DNA of 6,403 nucleotides from Candidatus Hydrogenedentota bacterium (GCA_003695005.1 RFJE01000097.1:1-6403); one strand, 5' to 3'; counted from the first letter of the stretch, positions 1-6,403 are shown. Notes: generated from the sequence alone by a model not told the origin. Translations and numbers: made by a program.

Positions 1-2
1 CT

Positions 3-653
3 ACTTTATTTATTAACGCAAAAATGAAAAATAAAATTCCTAAAGCCAAAGATACTTATTTTGCTATTTTTTCCAAAACCTTCTTTGGGCAAAAATATGT
101 CTCTTTAGTGTTTAATAAAGATCGGGGAGAACCTTTTATCCAAAATAACGACTATATTGATGGATTAGATCCTATCTCTTTTGACCAAATGATTCTTTCT
201 TTTTCTCATTGGTTTCAAGGGAAAACACCGGAAGAAGTGTTAGAAAATGTTAAAAAACAATATTCCTTTTTTTTATACCAACTTGCTGCTTTAAAGGAAG
301 AAAATGAGAAAGAATTTCAAGAAACCATTCGGCTCGCGAAAATTTCGATTGCTAGTTTAACCAATAGCTTTGCCCGTTTAAAAAACGTAATGAAAAGTAT
401 TAATGATCCATACCAAAAACCAACAAAAAACAATAGCTTAAAAACAACTCTTGATAATTTAATAGCGGTAAGCTCATCTATTGAAAAAATGAATAAAGCA
501 TTAAAAATGGGCAGAGGTAATATCGGCAAATTTATGAAAGATAAGCGGTTTTACAGGGAGCTCAATGCTGCTATTTATTTTTCGAAAGTTTTTTTTCGTT
601 GTATTCGCGAAAGACCTGTTGTGCTATTGTATAGAGAGCCTTGTCCCGGATAA
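3..653 (+). CDS. MCE/MlaD-family lipid transport protein, C-terminal part (start is left of the window)
   Basis: The reading frame is open to the left edge, with its first full codon at position 3, so the ATG at 24 is probably internal. Residues are numbered from that Met. Residues 5-50 read like the second half of an MCE domain: IPKAKDT, then FGQKYVSLVF (21-30), then a short turn and NDYIDGLDPISFD. This matches the usual pattern of 'IPkds', 'lG.kYv.l' and 'dGd.i.g..p'. A helical region follows (about 68-160). It ends in GRGNIGKFMKDKRFYREL (163-180), the typical 'GkGtlGkLl.D..Ly..L' signature of MlaD-like proteins, and then RERPVVLLYREP (195-206), as in tails ending 'rP..lly'. Family members are inner-membrane-anchored, periplasm-facing substrate-binding parts of ABC systems that move phospholipids between the membranes of diderm bacteria. 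The N-terminal membrane anchor and the permease and ATPase genes would lie upstream and are not seen. The family call rests on motif resemblance. Confidence 0.72.
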   Translation, partial: TLFINAKMKNKIPKAKDTYFAIFSKTFFGQKYVSLVFNKDRGEPFIQNNDYIDGLDPISFDQMILSFSHWFQGKTPEEVLENVKKQYSFFLYQLAALKEENEKEFQETIRLAKISIASLTNSFARLKNVMKSINDPYQKPTKNNSLKTTLDNLIAVSSSIEKMNKALKMGRGNIGKFMKDKRFYRELNAAIYFSKVFFRCIRERPVVLLYREPCPG

Positions 654-719
654 AAAACTAAAAATCAGTAATTTAATGGAATTTTCTTTTCAAGCTGTAT
701 TCTGTTCCAACAAAGAACA

Positions 720-1925
720 ATGAAATTAGAACCGGATAAGCGTGGCTACTTTGGTAATTTTGGGGGGAAATTTGCTTCTGAGCTATTATTGCCCGCTTTG
801 CTAGAGTTAGAATCAGCGTATAATTATTGGAAAAAAAAGCCCGAATTCAACAACGAATTAAAACATTTGCTTCAAGAATATGCAGGAAGACCAACCCCGC
901 TTTCTTATGCACAAAACCTATCCAATAAATGGGGTGCTAAAATTTACTTAAAGCGAGAAGATTTACTGCATACCGGTGCCCATAAAATTAATAATACTTT
1001 AGGGCAAGTTTTGCTGGCCAAAAAAATGGGCAAAAAGCGGATCATCGCCGAAACGGGAGCGGGTCAGCATGGAGTTGCGACGGCCACAGCTTGTGCATTA
1101 ATGGGGCTAGAATGTGTTGTGTTTATGGGGGAAGAAGATTTAAGACGACAAGAACTCAATGCTTTTCGAATGTCTCTATTAGGAGCGACCGTCGTGGGAG
1201 TTGGTGGAAAAAAGGGGACCCTGCGAGATGCCGTGAACGAAGCGTTGAGAGAATGGTCAAAAACTGTAGGAGAAACTCACTATTGTATTGGTTCTGTGGT
1301 GGGGCCTCATCCTTTTCCTAAAATTGTACGTGACTTTCAAAAAGTAATTGGGAAAGAAGCTCGTCGCCAAATCCTGCAAAAGGAAAATAAACTACCCAAT
1401 GCCGTGATTGCTTGTGTGGGGGGTGGTTCCAATGCAATCGGTATATTCCATGGGTTTATTCGTGACGATCAAGTAAATTTAATTGGCGTGGAAGCAGGTG
1501 GTAGTGGTGCAAAACCCGGAATGCATTCTAGAACCCTAACAAAAGGCAGCCCCGGAATCTTACATGGATCTTTAAGCTATATTTTGCAAGACAGTGATGG
1601 GATGGTTTTGCCTGTTCATAGCATTTCTGCAGGATTGGATTATCCCGGCGTTGGGCCGGAGCATGCCTATTTAAAAGAAACAAAGCGCGCGAAGTATTTA
1701 TTTGCCACGGATAAAGAAGCTTTAACTGCTTTTGAAACATTAAGTAAAGAAGAAGGAATTATTCCAGCATTAGAATCTGCGCATGCTGTAGCTGGTGCTA
1801 AAAAGTGGATTCGCGAATACCATAAAGAAAATAAACAAGAGCCAATCATTATTATTAATTTATCCGGGCGCGGGGATAAAGACATTCATGAAGCCAACCT
1901 CTTACTTAAACATTTTCGAAAGTAA
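720..1925 (+). CDS. trpB: Tryptophan synthase beta chain
   Basis: PLP-dependent cytoplasmic enzyme that condenses indole with L-serine to give L-tryptophan, normally in an alpha2-beta2 complex with TrpA. At 401 residues it is the usual length. All diagnostic elements are visible: N-terminal [10 protein letters not shown] (9-18); GRPTPL; the PLP Schiff-base lysine K89 in HTGAHKINN; catalytic E111 in [15 protein letters not shown] (195-200); the phosphate-binding glycine loop GGGSN (234-238); [15 protein letters not shown] with D307; E352 in PALESAHA; and S382 in NLSGRGDKD. It belongs to the canonical TrpB1 type. A small departure is GGKKGT (162-167), where many homologues have an 'SGS.T'-like stretch. 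The ATG at 720 is the only start just ahead of the conserved N-terminus, but its upstream bases (CAAAGAACA) give no clear Shine-Dalgarno site. No trpA or other trp gene adjoins it; an MCE gene lies upstream and a lipoate ligase gene overlaps its 3' end. Confidence 0.97.
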   Translation: MKLEPDKRGYFGNFGGKFASELLLPALLELESAYNYWKKKPEFNNELKHLLQEYAGRPTPLSYAQNLSNKWGAKIYLKREDLLHTGAHKINNTLGQVLLAKKMGKKRIIAETGAGQHGVATATACALMGLECVVFMGEEDLRRQELNAFRMSLLGATVVGVGGKKGTLRDAVNEALREWSKTVGETHYCIGSVVGPHPFPKIVRDFQKVIGKEARRQILQKENKLPNAVIACVGGGSNAIGIFHGFIRDDQVNLIGVEAGGSGAKPGMHSRTLTKGSPGILHGSLSYILQDSDGMVLPVHSISAGLDYPGVGPEHAYLKETKRAKYLFATDKEALTAFETLSKEEGIIPALESAHAVAGAKKWIREYHKENKQEPIIIINLSGRGDKDIHEANLLLKHFRK

Positions 1926-2589
1926 AAGCTTTACACCAAAGCACAACTTGCAGTGGGAAGAAGAGTGTTTAACACAAATGGAAAAAAATCCACATCACAT
2001 TTACTTACTGTTTTATGAAAATTTATCGAGTATTATTTTAGGAAAAACTTTACACGTAGAAGAGGAAGTGTACACTCATAAGAAAAATCCCCCTATATTA
2101 AGACGAATGAGTGGTGGGGGCAGTGTGTATCACCATATTGGAAATTTAAACTATTCCATTATCCTTTCCTTGGAAACTTATCCCCATCTTTTTCCGATTC
2201 ATGAATCCTACCGGGTGATACTCTCGGCGATTGTAGAAGGGATGAAGCCAAAACTTAAGCTTGTTCCTTGTGGCTTATCCGATTTAGCGATTTGGCAAAA
2301 GGGAAAATTGCGCAAAATTAGTGGGAATGCACAAGCTCGTAAGCGTGGGTATTTAATGCATCACGGAACGTTCCTCTACAAAAAAGAACTTTTAAATCCA
2401 ATCCGATATTATTTGCGCCATCCTAAAAAAGAACCGGATTATCGGGAATCTCGCAAGCATGATGATTTTTTAATACAAACTCTACCACAGCTTTGCCAAG
2501 CAGAAATAAAGCAAGGAGTAATTGCGGGAATGAAAAAAGTGTTTCAGGCGCAGAATATACGGATGTTCAGCGATACACTTCGTTCTTGA
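1888..2589 (+). CDS. Lipoate-protein ligase A family protein (compact, catalytic domain only)
   Basis: A 233-residue protein of the biotin/lipoate ligase fold. It would attach lipoic (or octanoic) acid to the lipoyl lysine of E2 or GcvH proteins in the cytoplasm. Visible motifs are [11 protein letters not shown] (72-82), the usual 'RR.sGGGavyHd' lipoyl-adenylate loop; GNLNYSI (85-91); KISGNAQ (143-149) with K143 as the expected catalytic lysine; and HHGTFLY (158-164), matching 'HGtll'. [12 protein letters not shown] (183-194) also fits this family's C-terminal end. It lacks the accessory domain of about 100 residues found at the C-terminus of E. coli LplA (338 residues). It may therefore need a separate partner, or act as a transferase; the exact reaction cannot be read from the sequence. 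The frame extends upstream to a GTG at 1795, but residues before M1 resemble nothing in the family. The ATG at 1888 is preferred; it overlaps trpB by 38 bases and has a weak GGGGAT site upstream. Confidence 0.87.
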   Translation: MKPTSYLNIFESKSFTPKHNLQWEEECLTQMEKNPHHIYLLFYENLSSIILGKTLHVEEEVYTHKKNPPILRRMSGGGSVYHHIGNLNYSIILSLETYPHLFPIHESYRVILSAIVEGMKPKLKLVPCGLSDLAIWQKGKLRKISGNAQARKRGYLMHHGTFLYKKELLNPIRYYLRHPKKEPDYRESRKHDDFLIQTLPQLCQAEIKQGVIAGMKKVFQAQNIRMFSDTLRS

Positions 2590-2604
2590 CGAAAAGAAAC
2601 AAGT

Positions 2605-2615
2605 AAAGGATAGGG
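2605..2615 (+). promoter_or_regulatory. Ribosome-binding site of the cyclase gene
   Basis: AAAGGA at 2605-2610 lies 10 bases before the ATG at 2621, and a secondary AGGG at 2612-2615 lies 5 bases before it. This supports 2621 as the start and suggests independent ribosome loading after the ligase stop codon, in contrast to the overlapping junctions on either side. Confidence 0.6.
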
Positions 2616-2620
2616 ACTTA

Positions 2621-4315
2621 ATGTCAACTGTGGAAGTATCGGAAGCGGATGTCGTAGAAGAGGCAGCCATATCCAAAGATATAAAAGCGGATAAGCAAGA
2701 GAAAAAAAAGCAAAAGGAAAAAGCCGATCGGCAATATAAAGAAAACTTAATTCGTTTTGGGATTCGTAAAAAGTTAATTTATCTTTTTATCTTTTTAATT
2801 TTAGGAATTGCCATTAGTTTAACGGTAATTGCATCTCGCAACCAAGCAAAATCTTTGTTAGAAGAAAAAGAAAAGCAAGGTTTAATTATTACCAGAGGAT
2901 TGACAGCTGCCATTAAAAGTCGGCTTTTAGATATTTACGCAGATAATGCACATAAAATCAAAAAGTTTAAAACGGCAAAACAGTATATTAAGTTTTACAA
3001 AAAAAACGACATTGCAGAACTTATTTTTGAAGATGTGGATCAAGTAAAAACACAGCCCGATGTGGTTTATGCTTACATTTTAGGAAAGCATAAAATTGTA
3101 TTAGGGCATACCAATACAAAAATACAACCCTATACCATTTACCAATTTGAGCCCGGAGTAGAATCTTATTTTGATGCCTATAAAAAAAGTGGGTTAACAG
3201 AACCTAAAGCAATTACAACGGAGATTAGTATCTTAGTGGATCAAAAAGATCCAAAAACAGGGAAAGTCCAAAAAAAGGAAGTGGATGTTGTCGATTTTGC
3301 TTATTTGCTTTCGTTTAAAACAAAGCCAACTTTGAAAAATGCAATTGGCGAAGTTCACATTGGAATTTCCCTTGAAAATGTAAATAAGCAAATTTTTTAT
3401 TCACAAGTTCAGCTGCAGCTTATGGGGCTCATTGCCATTGTATTAGGTGTGCTAGTGGCCTTTGTACTTGCAACACTTTTAGCCAACCCCATCCAAAAAA
3501 TGATTGAAGCCATGCGTCAGGTTTCCGCGGGAAATTTTAACGCTAATGTTGTGGTAAAGTCCCGAGATGAAATCGGGTTGATGTCACGAACATTTAATAT
3601 CATGATTAAAGGAATGTCTATTTTAGTTTCGCCCGAAGTAGCACAAGTTGTTTTATCCGGAGAAGATTTATTAAAGTCTGGGGAGCGTCGTATTGTTACT
3701 GTTCTATTTTCGGATATTCGTAGTTTTACAACCATCAGTGAATCTTTAACCCCGCATGAAGTAGTGCAAATGCTCAATGAGTATATGGAAATTATGACAA
3801 ATATCATCATTAAGTATGGTGGGGTAGTGGATAAGTTTGTAGGCGATGAAATTTTTGCTGTTTTTGGCGCACCTTTTGATCATCCTCTTCACCCTTTATG
3901 TGCTTGTGCCACGGCATTAGAAATGGGGGTGGAGCTAGATAAGCTAAATGAAAAAAGAAAGGCGGAAGGAAAAGCGCCTATCCGAATTGGAATTGGTGTA
4001 AACACAGGTCCTGTTATTGCCGGTGCAATGGGTTCTACAAAGCGTGTGGATTATACAAGCATTGGCGATGCGGTAAATTTAGGTGCTCGATTAGAAGGGA
4101 CAAACAAAGTATATGGTACATTAGCTATTATTTCTGAATTTACGTATGAAGAAGTTAAAGAAGATGTAATAGTTCGGGAGCTTGACTTGATTCGTGTAAA
4201 AGGGAAAAAACTTCCTGTTAAAATCTTTGAGCTTTTAGACTTAACAGAATCTGGCGAAAAAAAGATTCAACAGTATTTAGCAGAAAAAGAAAAAAAGCAA
4301 GGAGAGAATGAGTGA
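2621..4315 (+). CDS. Membrane-bound class III (IIIb-type) adenylate cyclase with sensor region and HAMP domain
   Basis: A 564-residue receptor-type cyclase that would make cAMP from ATP. Order: a Lys/Glu-rich cytoplasmic N-terminus (1-50); first membrane helix (about 52-72); an extracytoplasmic region (about 73-264) ending in GEVHIGISLENVN, as Cache-like sensor domains often do; second membrane helix (265-288); HAMP linker (about 289-340) with P290 and DEIG at 316-319; and the cyclase domain (about 355-540). Catalytic-domain residues seen are metal-binding D365 (FSDIRSFT) and D409 (DKFVGDE), adenine-contacting K405, and transition-state N486 and R490 (DAVNLGARLEG). Seven residues before N486 is T479 (DYTSIGD), where class IIIa cyclases have Asp; Thr there marks class IIIb. 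The lysine at 405 favours ATP over GTP. The sensor ligand is unknown. It has a good ribosome-binding site and overlaps the phosphorylase start by 4 bases. Confidence 0.93.
   Translation: MSTVEVSEADVVEEAAISKDIKADKQEKKKQKEKADRQYKENLIRFGIRKKLIYLFIFLILGIAISLTVIASRNQAKSLLEEKEKQGLIITRGLTAAIKSRLLDIYADNAHKIKKFKTAKQYIKFYKKNDIAELIFEDVDQVKTQPDVVYAYILGKHKIVLGHTNTKIQPYTIYQFEPGVESYFDAYKKSGLTEPKAITTEISILVDQKDPKTGKVQKKEVDVVDFAYLLSFKTKPTLKNAIGEVHIGISLENVNKQIFYSQVQLQLMGLIAIVLGVLVAFVLATLLANPIQKMIEAMRQVSAGNFNANVVVKSRDEIGLMSRTFNIMIKGMSILVSPEVAQVVLSGEDLLKSGERRIVTVLFSDIRSFTTISESLTPHEVVQMLNEYMEIMTNIIIKYGGVVDKFVGDEIFAVFGAPFDHPLHPLCACATALEMGVELDKLNEKRKAEGKAPIRIGIGVNTGPVIAGAMGSTKRVDYTSIGDAVNLGARLEGTNKVYGTLAIISEFTYEEVKEDVIVRELDLIRVKGKKLPVKIFELLDLTESGEKKIQQYLAEKEKKQGENE
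4301..4315 (+). promoter_or_regulatory. GGAGAG ribosome-binding site and GTGA stop/start overlap coupling the cyclase and phosphorylase genes
   Basis: GGAGAG (4301-4306) sits 5 bases before the GTG at 4312, within the last codons of the cyclase gene. The TGA stop of the cyclase (4313-4315) overlaps that GTG. The ATG at 4308 is in another frame and cannot start the phosphorylase. This is the classical arrangement for translational coupling through ribosome re-initiation. Confidence 0.8.
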
Positions 4316-6303
4316 AACAAGAGAAAAAATACTTAAAGCAATTTACAAAAAACTTATACTACACAGCTCATCCGCAAGTGGGTGAATTTTTAGAAACGAT
4401 TGATAAGAAGCTCTGGAAAAAAACAAACCATAATCCAAAGGTCTATGCTAAAAAGTTAAAGGCTAAACGTATTCGCAAAATGAGCATTAAGCAAAAAAAT
4501 ACACTTTCGGATCTTGTAAAAGAGTACCATCAGTATCATAATATCTTAAAACCAAGTGGTCCTTATACGGCTTATTTTTGCATGGAATATGGTTTGCATG
4601 AGTCCATTCCCATTTATTCCGGCGGGTTAGGAGTATTAGCAGGAGACCACTTTAAACAAGCAGCAGATATGAACTTACCTTTTATTGCCATTGGATTGTT
4701 TTATAGGCATGGTTATTTTCAACAGAAAAAAGATGAATCCGTAGGACAGCGAGAGAAATATCCCAAAGTCAATCCTAAAAAGCTACCATTTAAGCGAGTG
4801 AAGCAAAATGGAAAAAAACTAGTACTACCTATTCCTATAGAAAACCGTACTGTATATGCACAAGTGTGGGAAGGAAAATTGCGTCACAATTCCATCTTTT
4901 TACTAGATACGGATTTGAAAAAAAATAAAAAGGAAGATCGGGAACTTACAGCTACTTTATATGGTGGAGATAGTAAGTACCGTATTGCTCAAGAGCTTAT
5001 TTTAGGTGTGGGTGGGATATTATTGCTGGAGAAGCTAAACTATAAAATATCAAAAGTTCACTTAAACGAAGGTCATGCAGGATTTACCTTTTTACCCCGC
5101 GTGCAAAAATTATTGGATAAGGGCATGTCTTTCGAAGATGCGATTTTACAAATTCGGCGGGAAACTCTTTTTACCACACATACCCCTGTTCCTGCGGGTA
5201 ACGAAGTATTTGAAGATTCGCTTTTACGTATTATGCTAAAGCCTTATTTTACAACACTCGATAAAAATAAGTTTTTTGCGCTCGGTAAAATTCAACCGGA
5301 TGATCCTGGCTTTGGAATGACAGTATTTGCTTTAAAAACATCGGGTAATGCAAATGCCGTTTCGAAATTACATGGGGAAGTAGCTCGTCAAATGTGGCAT
5401 GGTATATGGCCACAAAAATCTTTGGACGAGGTTCCTATCACTCATATTACAAATGGGATTCACTTAAAAAGTTGGGTTGCACCCGAGTTTCGAAAACTTT
5501 ACAAAAATTTACTTGGTGAAAATTGGCACCAACCGGAAAAAGAAGCCACTGAAAAACTGCTTACTTTAAATTTAAGTGAGATTGATTTAGCACACCAAGT
5601 TGCAAAAAAAAGGCTAGCTACGTATATTGCACGACATACAAACTTATCGAAAAAAGATTTAAACAAAGCGTTGCTCATTGGTTTTGCACGTCGGTTTGCG
5701 ACGTACAAGCGTGCCACTTTGCTTTTTCTAAACGAAAAAAAGCTGCAAGAGATTTTAGAGCATGCCCCTTTTCCCGTGATTTTTGTTTTTGCCGGCAAGG
5801 CGCATCCCGCAGATAAACCAGGCAAAGAATTTATCCGTAAAATTATCGAAAAAGCGAACGACAAGTTTTGGTCGAATCATATTGTATTTTTAGAAAATTA
5901 CGACATGAATTTAGGGAGAATCCTTACACAAGGTGCCGATGTGTGGATGAATAATCCCCGCAGGCCACACGAAGCATCCGGCACAAGCGGGATGAAAGCA
6001 GCAGTGAATGGTGTACTAAACTTTTCGATATTAGATGGTTGGTGGCCAGAAATTTATAGCCTGGAAAATGGCTATGCCATTGGTACAGACAAAAATTTTA
6101 ACTCGCAACAAGAGCAAGATGAATTTGATGCGAATGACTTATATGAAAAACTACAACATCAGGTCATTGAAGATGCTAAAGAAGAAAATCGAGAAAAAAG
6201 ATTGCAAAAAATGCGATCGAGCATTGCTAGCTGTTTACCAGAGTTTAATACTTATAGAATGCTAAAAGAATATATAAAATTCTATAGCGTCTCCGCAAAA
6301 TAA
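4312..6303 (+). CDS. glgP: Alpha-glucan (glycogen/maltodextrin) phosphorylase, DUF3417-containing family
   Basis: PLP-dependent cytoplasmic enzyme that phosphorolyses alpha-1,4-glucan ends to release glucose-1-phosphate. Residues 10-77 match the N-terminal DUF3417 region (FTKNLYYTAHP, LWKKTNHNP). Next come FCMEYGLHESIPIYSGGLG (89-107) and AGDH; LNEGHAGF (251-258); TTHTPVPAGNEVF (288-300); ITNGIH; RRFATYKR (460-467), with R461 and K466 at the phosphate-contacting positions equivalent to R569 and K574 of rabbit muscle phosphorylase; FAGKAHPAD; and EASGTSGMKAAVNG (554-567), where K562 is the PLP Schiff-base lysine. It ends at residue 663 soon after FNTYRMLKEY (645-654), where the conserved core stops. 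Many relatives, such as the Thermotoga enzyme, are longer at the C-terminus. The stretch before this (about 618-632) is charged instead of the common 'plFY' sequence. The start is the GTG overlapping the cyclase stop. No phosphorylase regulatory domain of the animal type is present. Confidence 0.94.
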   Translation: MKQEKKYLKQFTKNLYYTAHPQVGEFLETIDKKLWKKTNHNPKVYAKKLKAKRIRKMSIKQKNTLSDLVKEYHQYHNILKPSGPYTAYFCMEYGLHESIPIYSGGLGVLAGDHFKQAADMNLPFIAIGLFYRHGYFQQKKDESVGQREKYPKVNPKKLPFKRVKQNGKKLVLPIPIENRTVYAQVWEGKLRHNSIFLLDTDLKKNKKEDRELTATLYGGDSKYRIAQELILGVGGILLLEKLNYKISKVHLNEGHAGFTFLPRVQKLLDKGMSFEDAILQIRRETLFTTHTPVPAGNEVFEDSLLRIMLKPYFTTLDKNKFFALGKIQPDDPGFGMTVFALKTSGNANAVSKLHGEVARQMWHGIWPQKSLDEVPITHITNGIHLKSWVAPEFRKLYKNLLGENWHQPEKEATEKLLTLNLSEIDLAHQVAKKRLATYIARHTNLSKKDLNKALLIGFARRFATYKRATLLFLNEKKLQEILEHAPFPVIFVFAGKAHPADKPGKEFIRKIIEKANDKFWSNHIVFLENYDMNLGRILTQGADVWMNNPRRPHEASGTSGMKAAVNGVLNFSILDGWWPEIYSLENGYAIGTDKNFNSQQEQDEFDANDLYEKLQHQVIEDAKEENREKRLQKMRSSIASCLPEFNTYRMLKEYIKFYSVSAK

Positions 6304-6327
6304 TTTATAGCAGCGAAACAGCATAAT

Positions 6328-6375
6328 CGAGCTTGCGCGCCAACCTCCTGTTAGCACACAAGTCGTAATTTTTTT
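6328..6375 (+). terminator. Candidate Rho-independent terminator after the phosphorylase gene
   Basis: An imperfect inverted repeat starts 25 bases after the last stop. The outer CGA (6328-6330) pairs with TCG (6363-6365), G6331 is bulged, and 6332-6344 pairs with 6350-6362 around the loop CTCCT (6345-6349). In the + strand RNA 10 of the 13 inner pairs are canonical and three are C-A mismatches. Seven T residues follow at 6369-6375. Position and T-run fit a terminator for the upstream genes; the mismatches make it a weak one, so the call is tentative. Confidence 0.42.
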
Positions 6376-6403
6376 AAGAAATAAAAAGGCACGTTCAGCA
6401 CTC

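Noticed and set aside
654..719. A promoter in the gap before trpB
   Set aside because: TATTCT at 698-703 could be a -10 box, but no TTGACA-like element is found at a suitable distance, so no promoter is called.
1091..1321. Plus-strand out-of-frame open frame inside trpB
   Set aside because: It is a shadow of the conserved trpB frame, with no domain and no ribosome-binding site of note.
1795..1887. A GTG start at 1795 that would lengthen the ligase by 31 residues
   Set aside because: The added residues lie wholly inside trpB, do not resemble the family's N-terminus, and the ATG at 1888 gives a protein starting just before the conserved region.
3517..3810. Minus-strand open frame of 97 codons inside the cyclase gene
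   Set aside because: It lies opposite the HAMP and cyclase core, whose residues are conserved on the + strand; no motif or upstream signal supports it.
4308..4310. ATG at 4308 as the phosphorylase start
   Set aside because: It is out of frame with the phosphorylase; the GTG at 4312 is in frame and well spaced from GGAGAG.
5499..5864. Minus-strand open frame of 121 codons inside the phosphorylase gene
   Set aside because: It is antisense to a well-conserved coding region, has no recognisable motif, and its composition is what the opposite strand of that gene would give.
6332..6362. Integron attC-like site, because the repeat has inward-facing AAC and GTTAG sequences
   Set aside because: The two arms are only 5 bases apart, the core consensus is matched only in part, and there is no second L-type pair, cassette or integrase in view.
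6262..6402. Minus-strand frame open from the right edge for about 46 codons, running into the 3' end of the phosphorylase gene
   Set aside because: The translation (for example TTCVLTGGWRASS) matches nothing I recognise and would cross the hairpin; a gene tail from the right cannot be excluded but is not supported.

Overview
The window is a dense, AT-rich, single-direction (+ strand) stretch of bacterial chromosome. It carries five protein-coding genes with almost no spacer DNA. In order they are: the 3' part of an MCE/MlaD-type lipid-transport protein whose start lies left of the window; a complete tryptophan synthase beta chain (trpB); a compact lipoate-protein ligase A-family protein; a membrane-bound class III adenylate cyclase with an extracytoplasmic sensor region and a HAMP linker; and an alpha-glucan (glycogen) phosphorylase of the DUF3417-containing type. 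No tRNA, rRNA, CRISPR array, insertion sequence or phage gene is visible.

The MCE protein points to a diderm (outer-membrane) bacterium. The AT-rich composition, the HAMP-plus-cyclase architecture and the gene types would fit a spirochaete such as a Leptospirales relative. That is an impression from protein style, not a demonstrated assignment.

Layout: the MCE gene ends at 653. A 66-base gap with no convincing promoter or ribosome-binding site leads to trpB (720-1925). The ligase gene most likely starts at 1888, inside the 3' end of trpB (38-base overlap). A 31-base gap with a good AAAGGA ribosome-binding site precedes the cyclase (2621-4315). The phosphorylase starts at a GTG at 4312 that overlaps the cyclase stop codon in a GTGA junction, with a GGAGAG site just upstream. 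After the last stop (6303) the remaining 100 bases hold an imperfect hairpin followed by seven T residues, a candidate terminator.

The first three genes share no pathway and look like a housekeeping assemblage: lipid transport, tryptophan synthesis without an adjacent trpA, and lipoylation. The last two form a tight translational pair. A sensor-controlled cyclase that carries the class IIIb signature (Thr where the substrate-binding Asp usually sits) is coupled to the enzyme that mobilises glycogen. That pairing is the most interesting feature of the window. A direct functional link between cAMP and glycogen breakdown here is inference from gene arrangement only.
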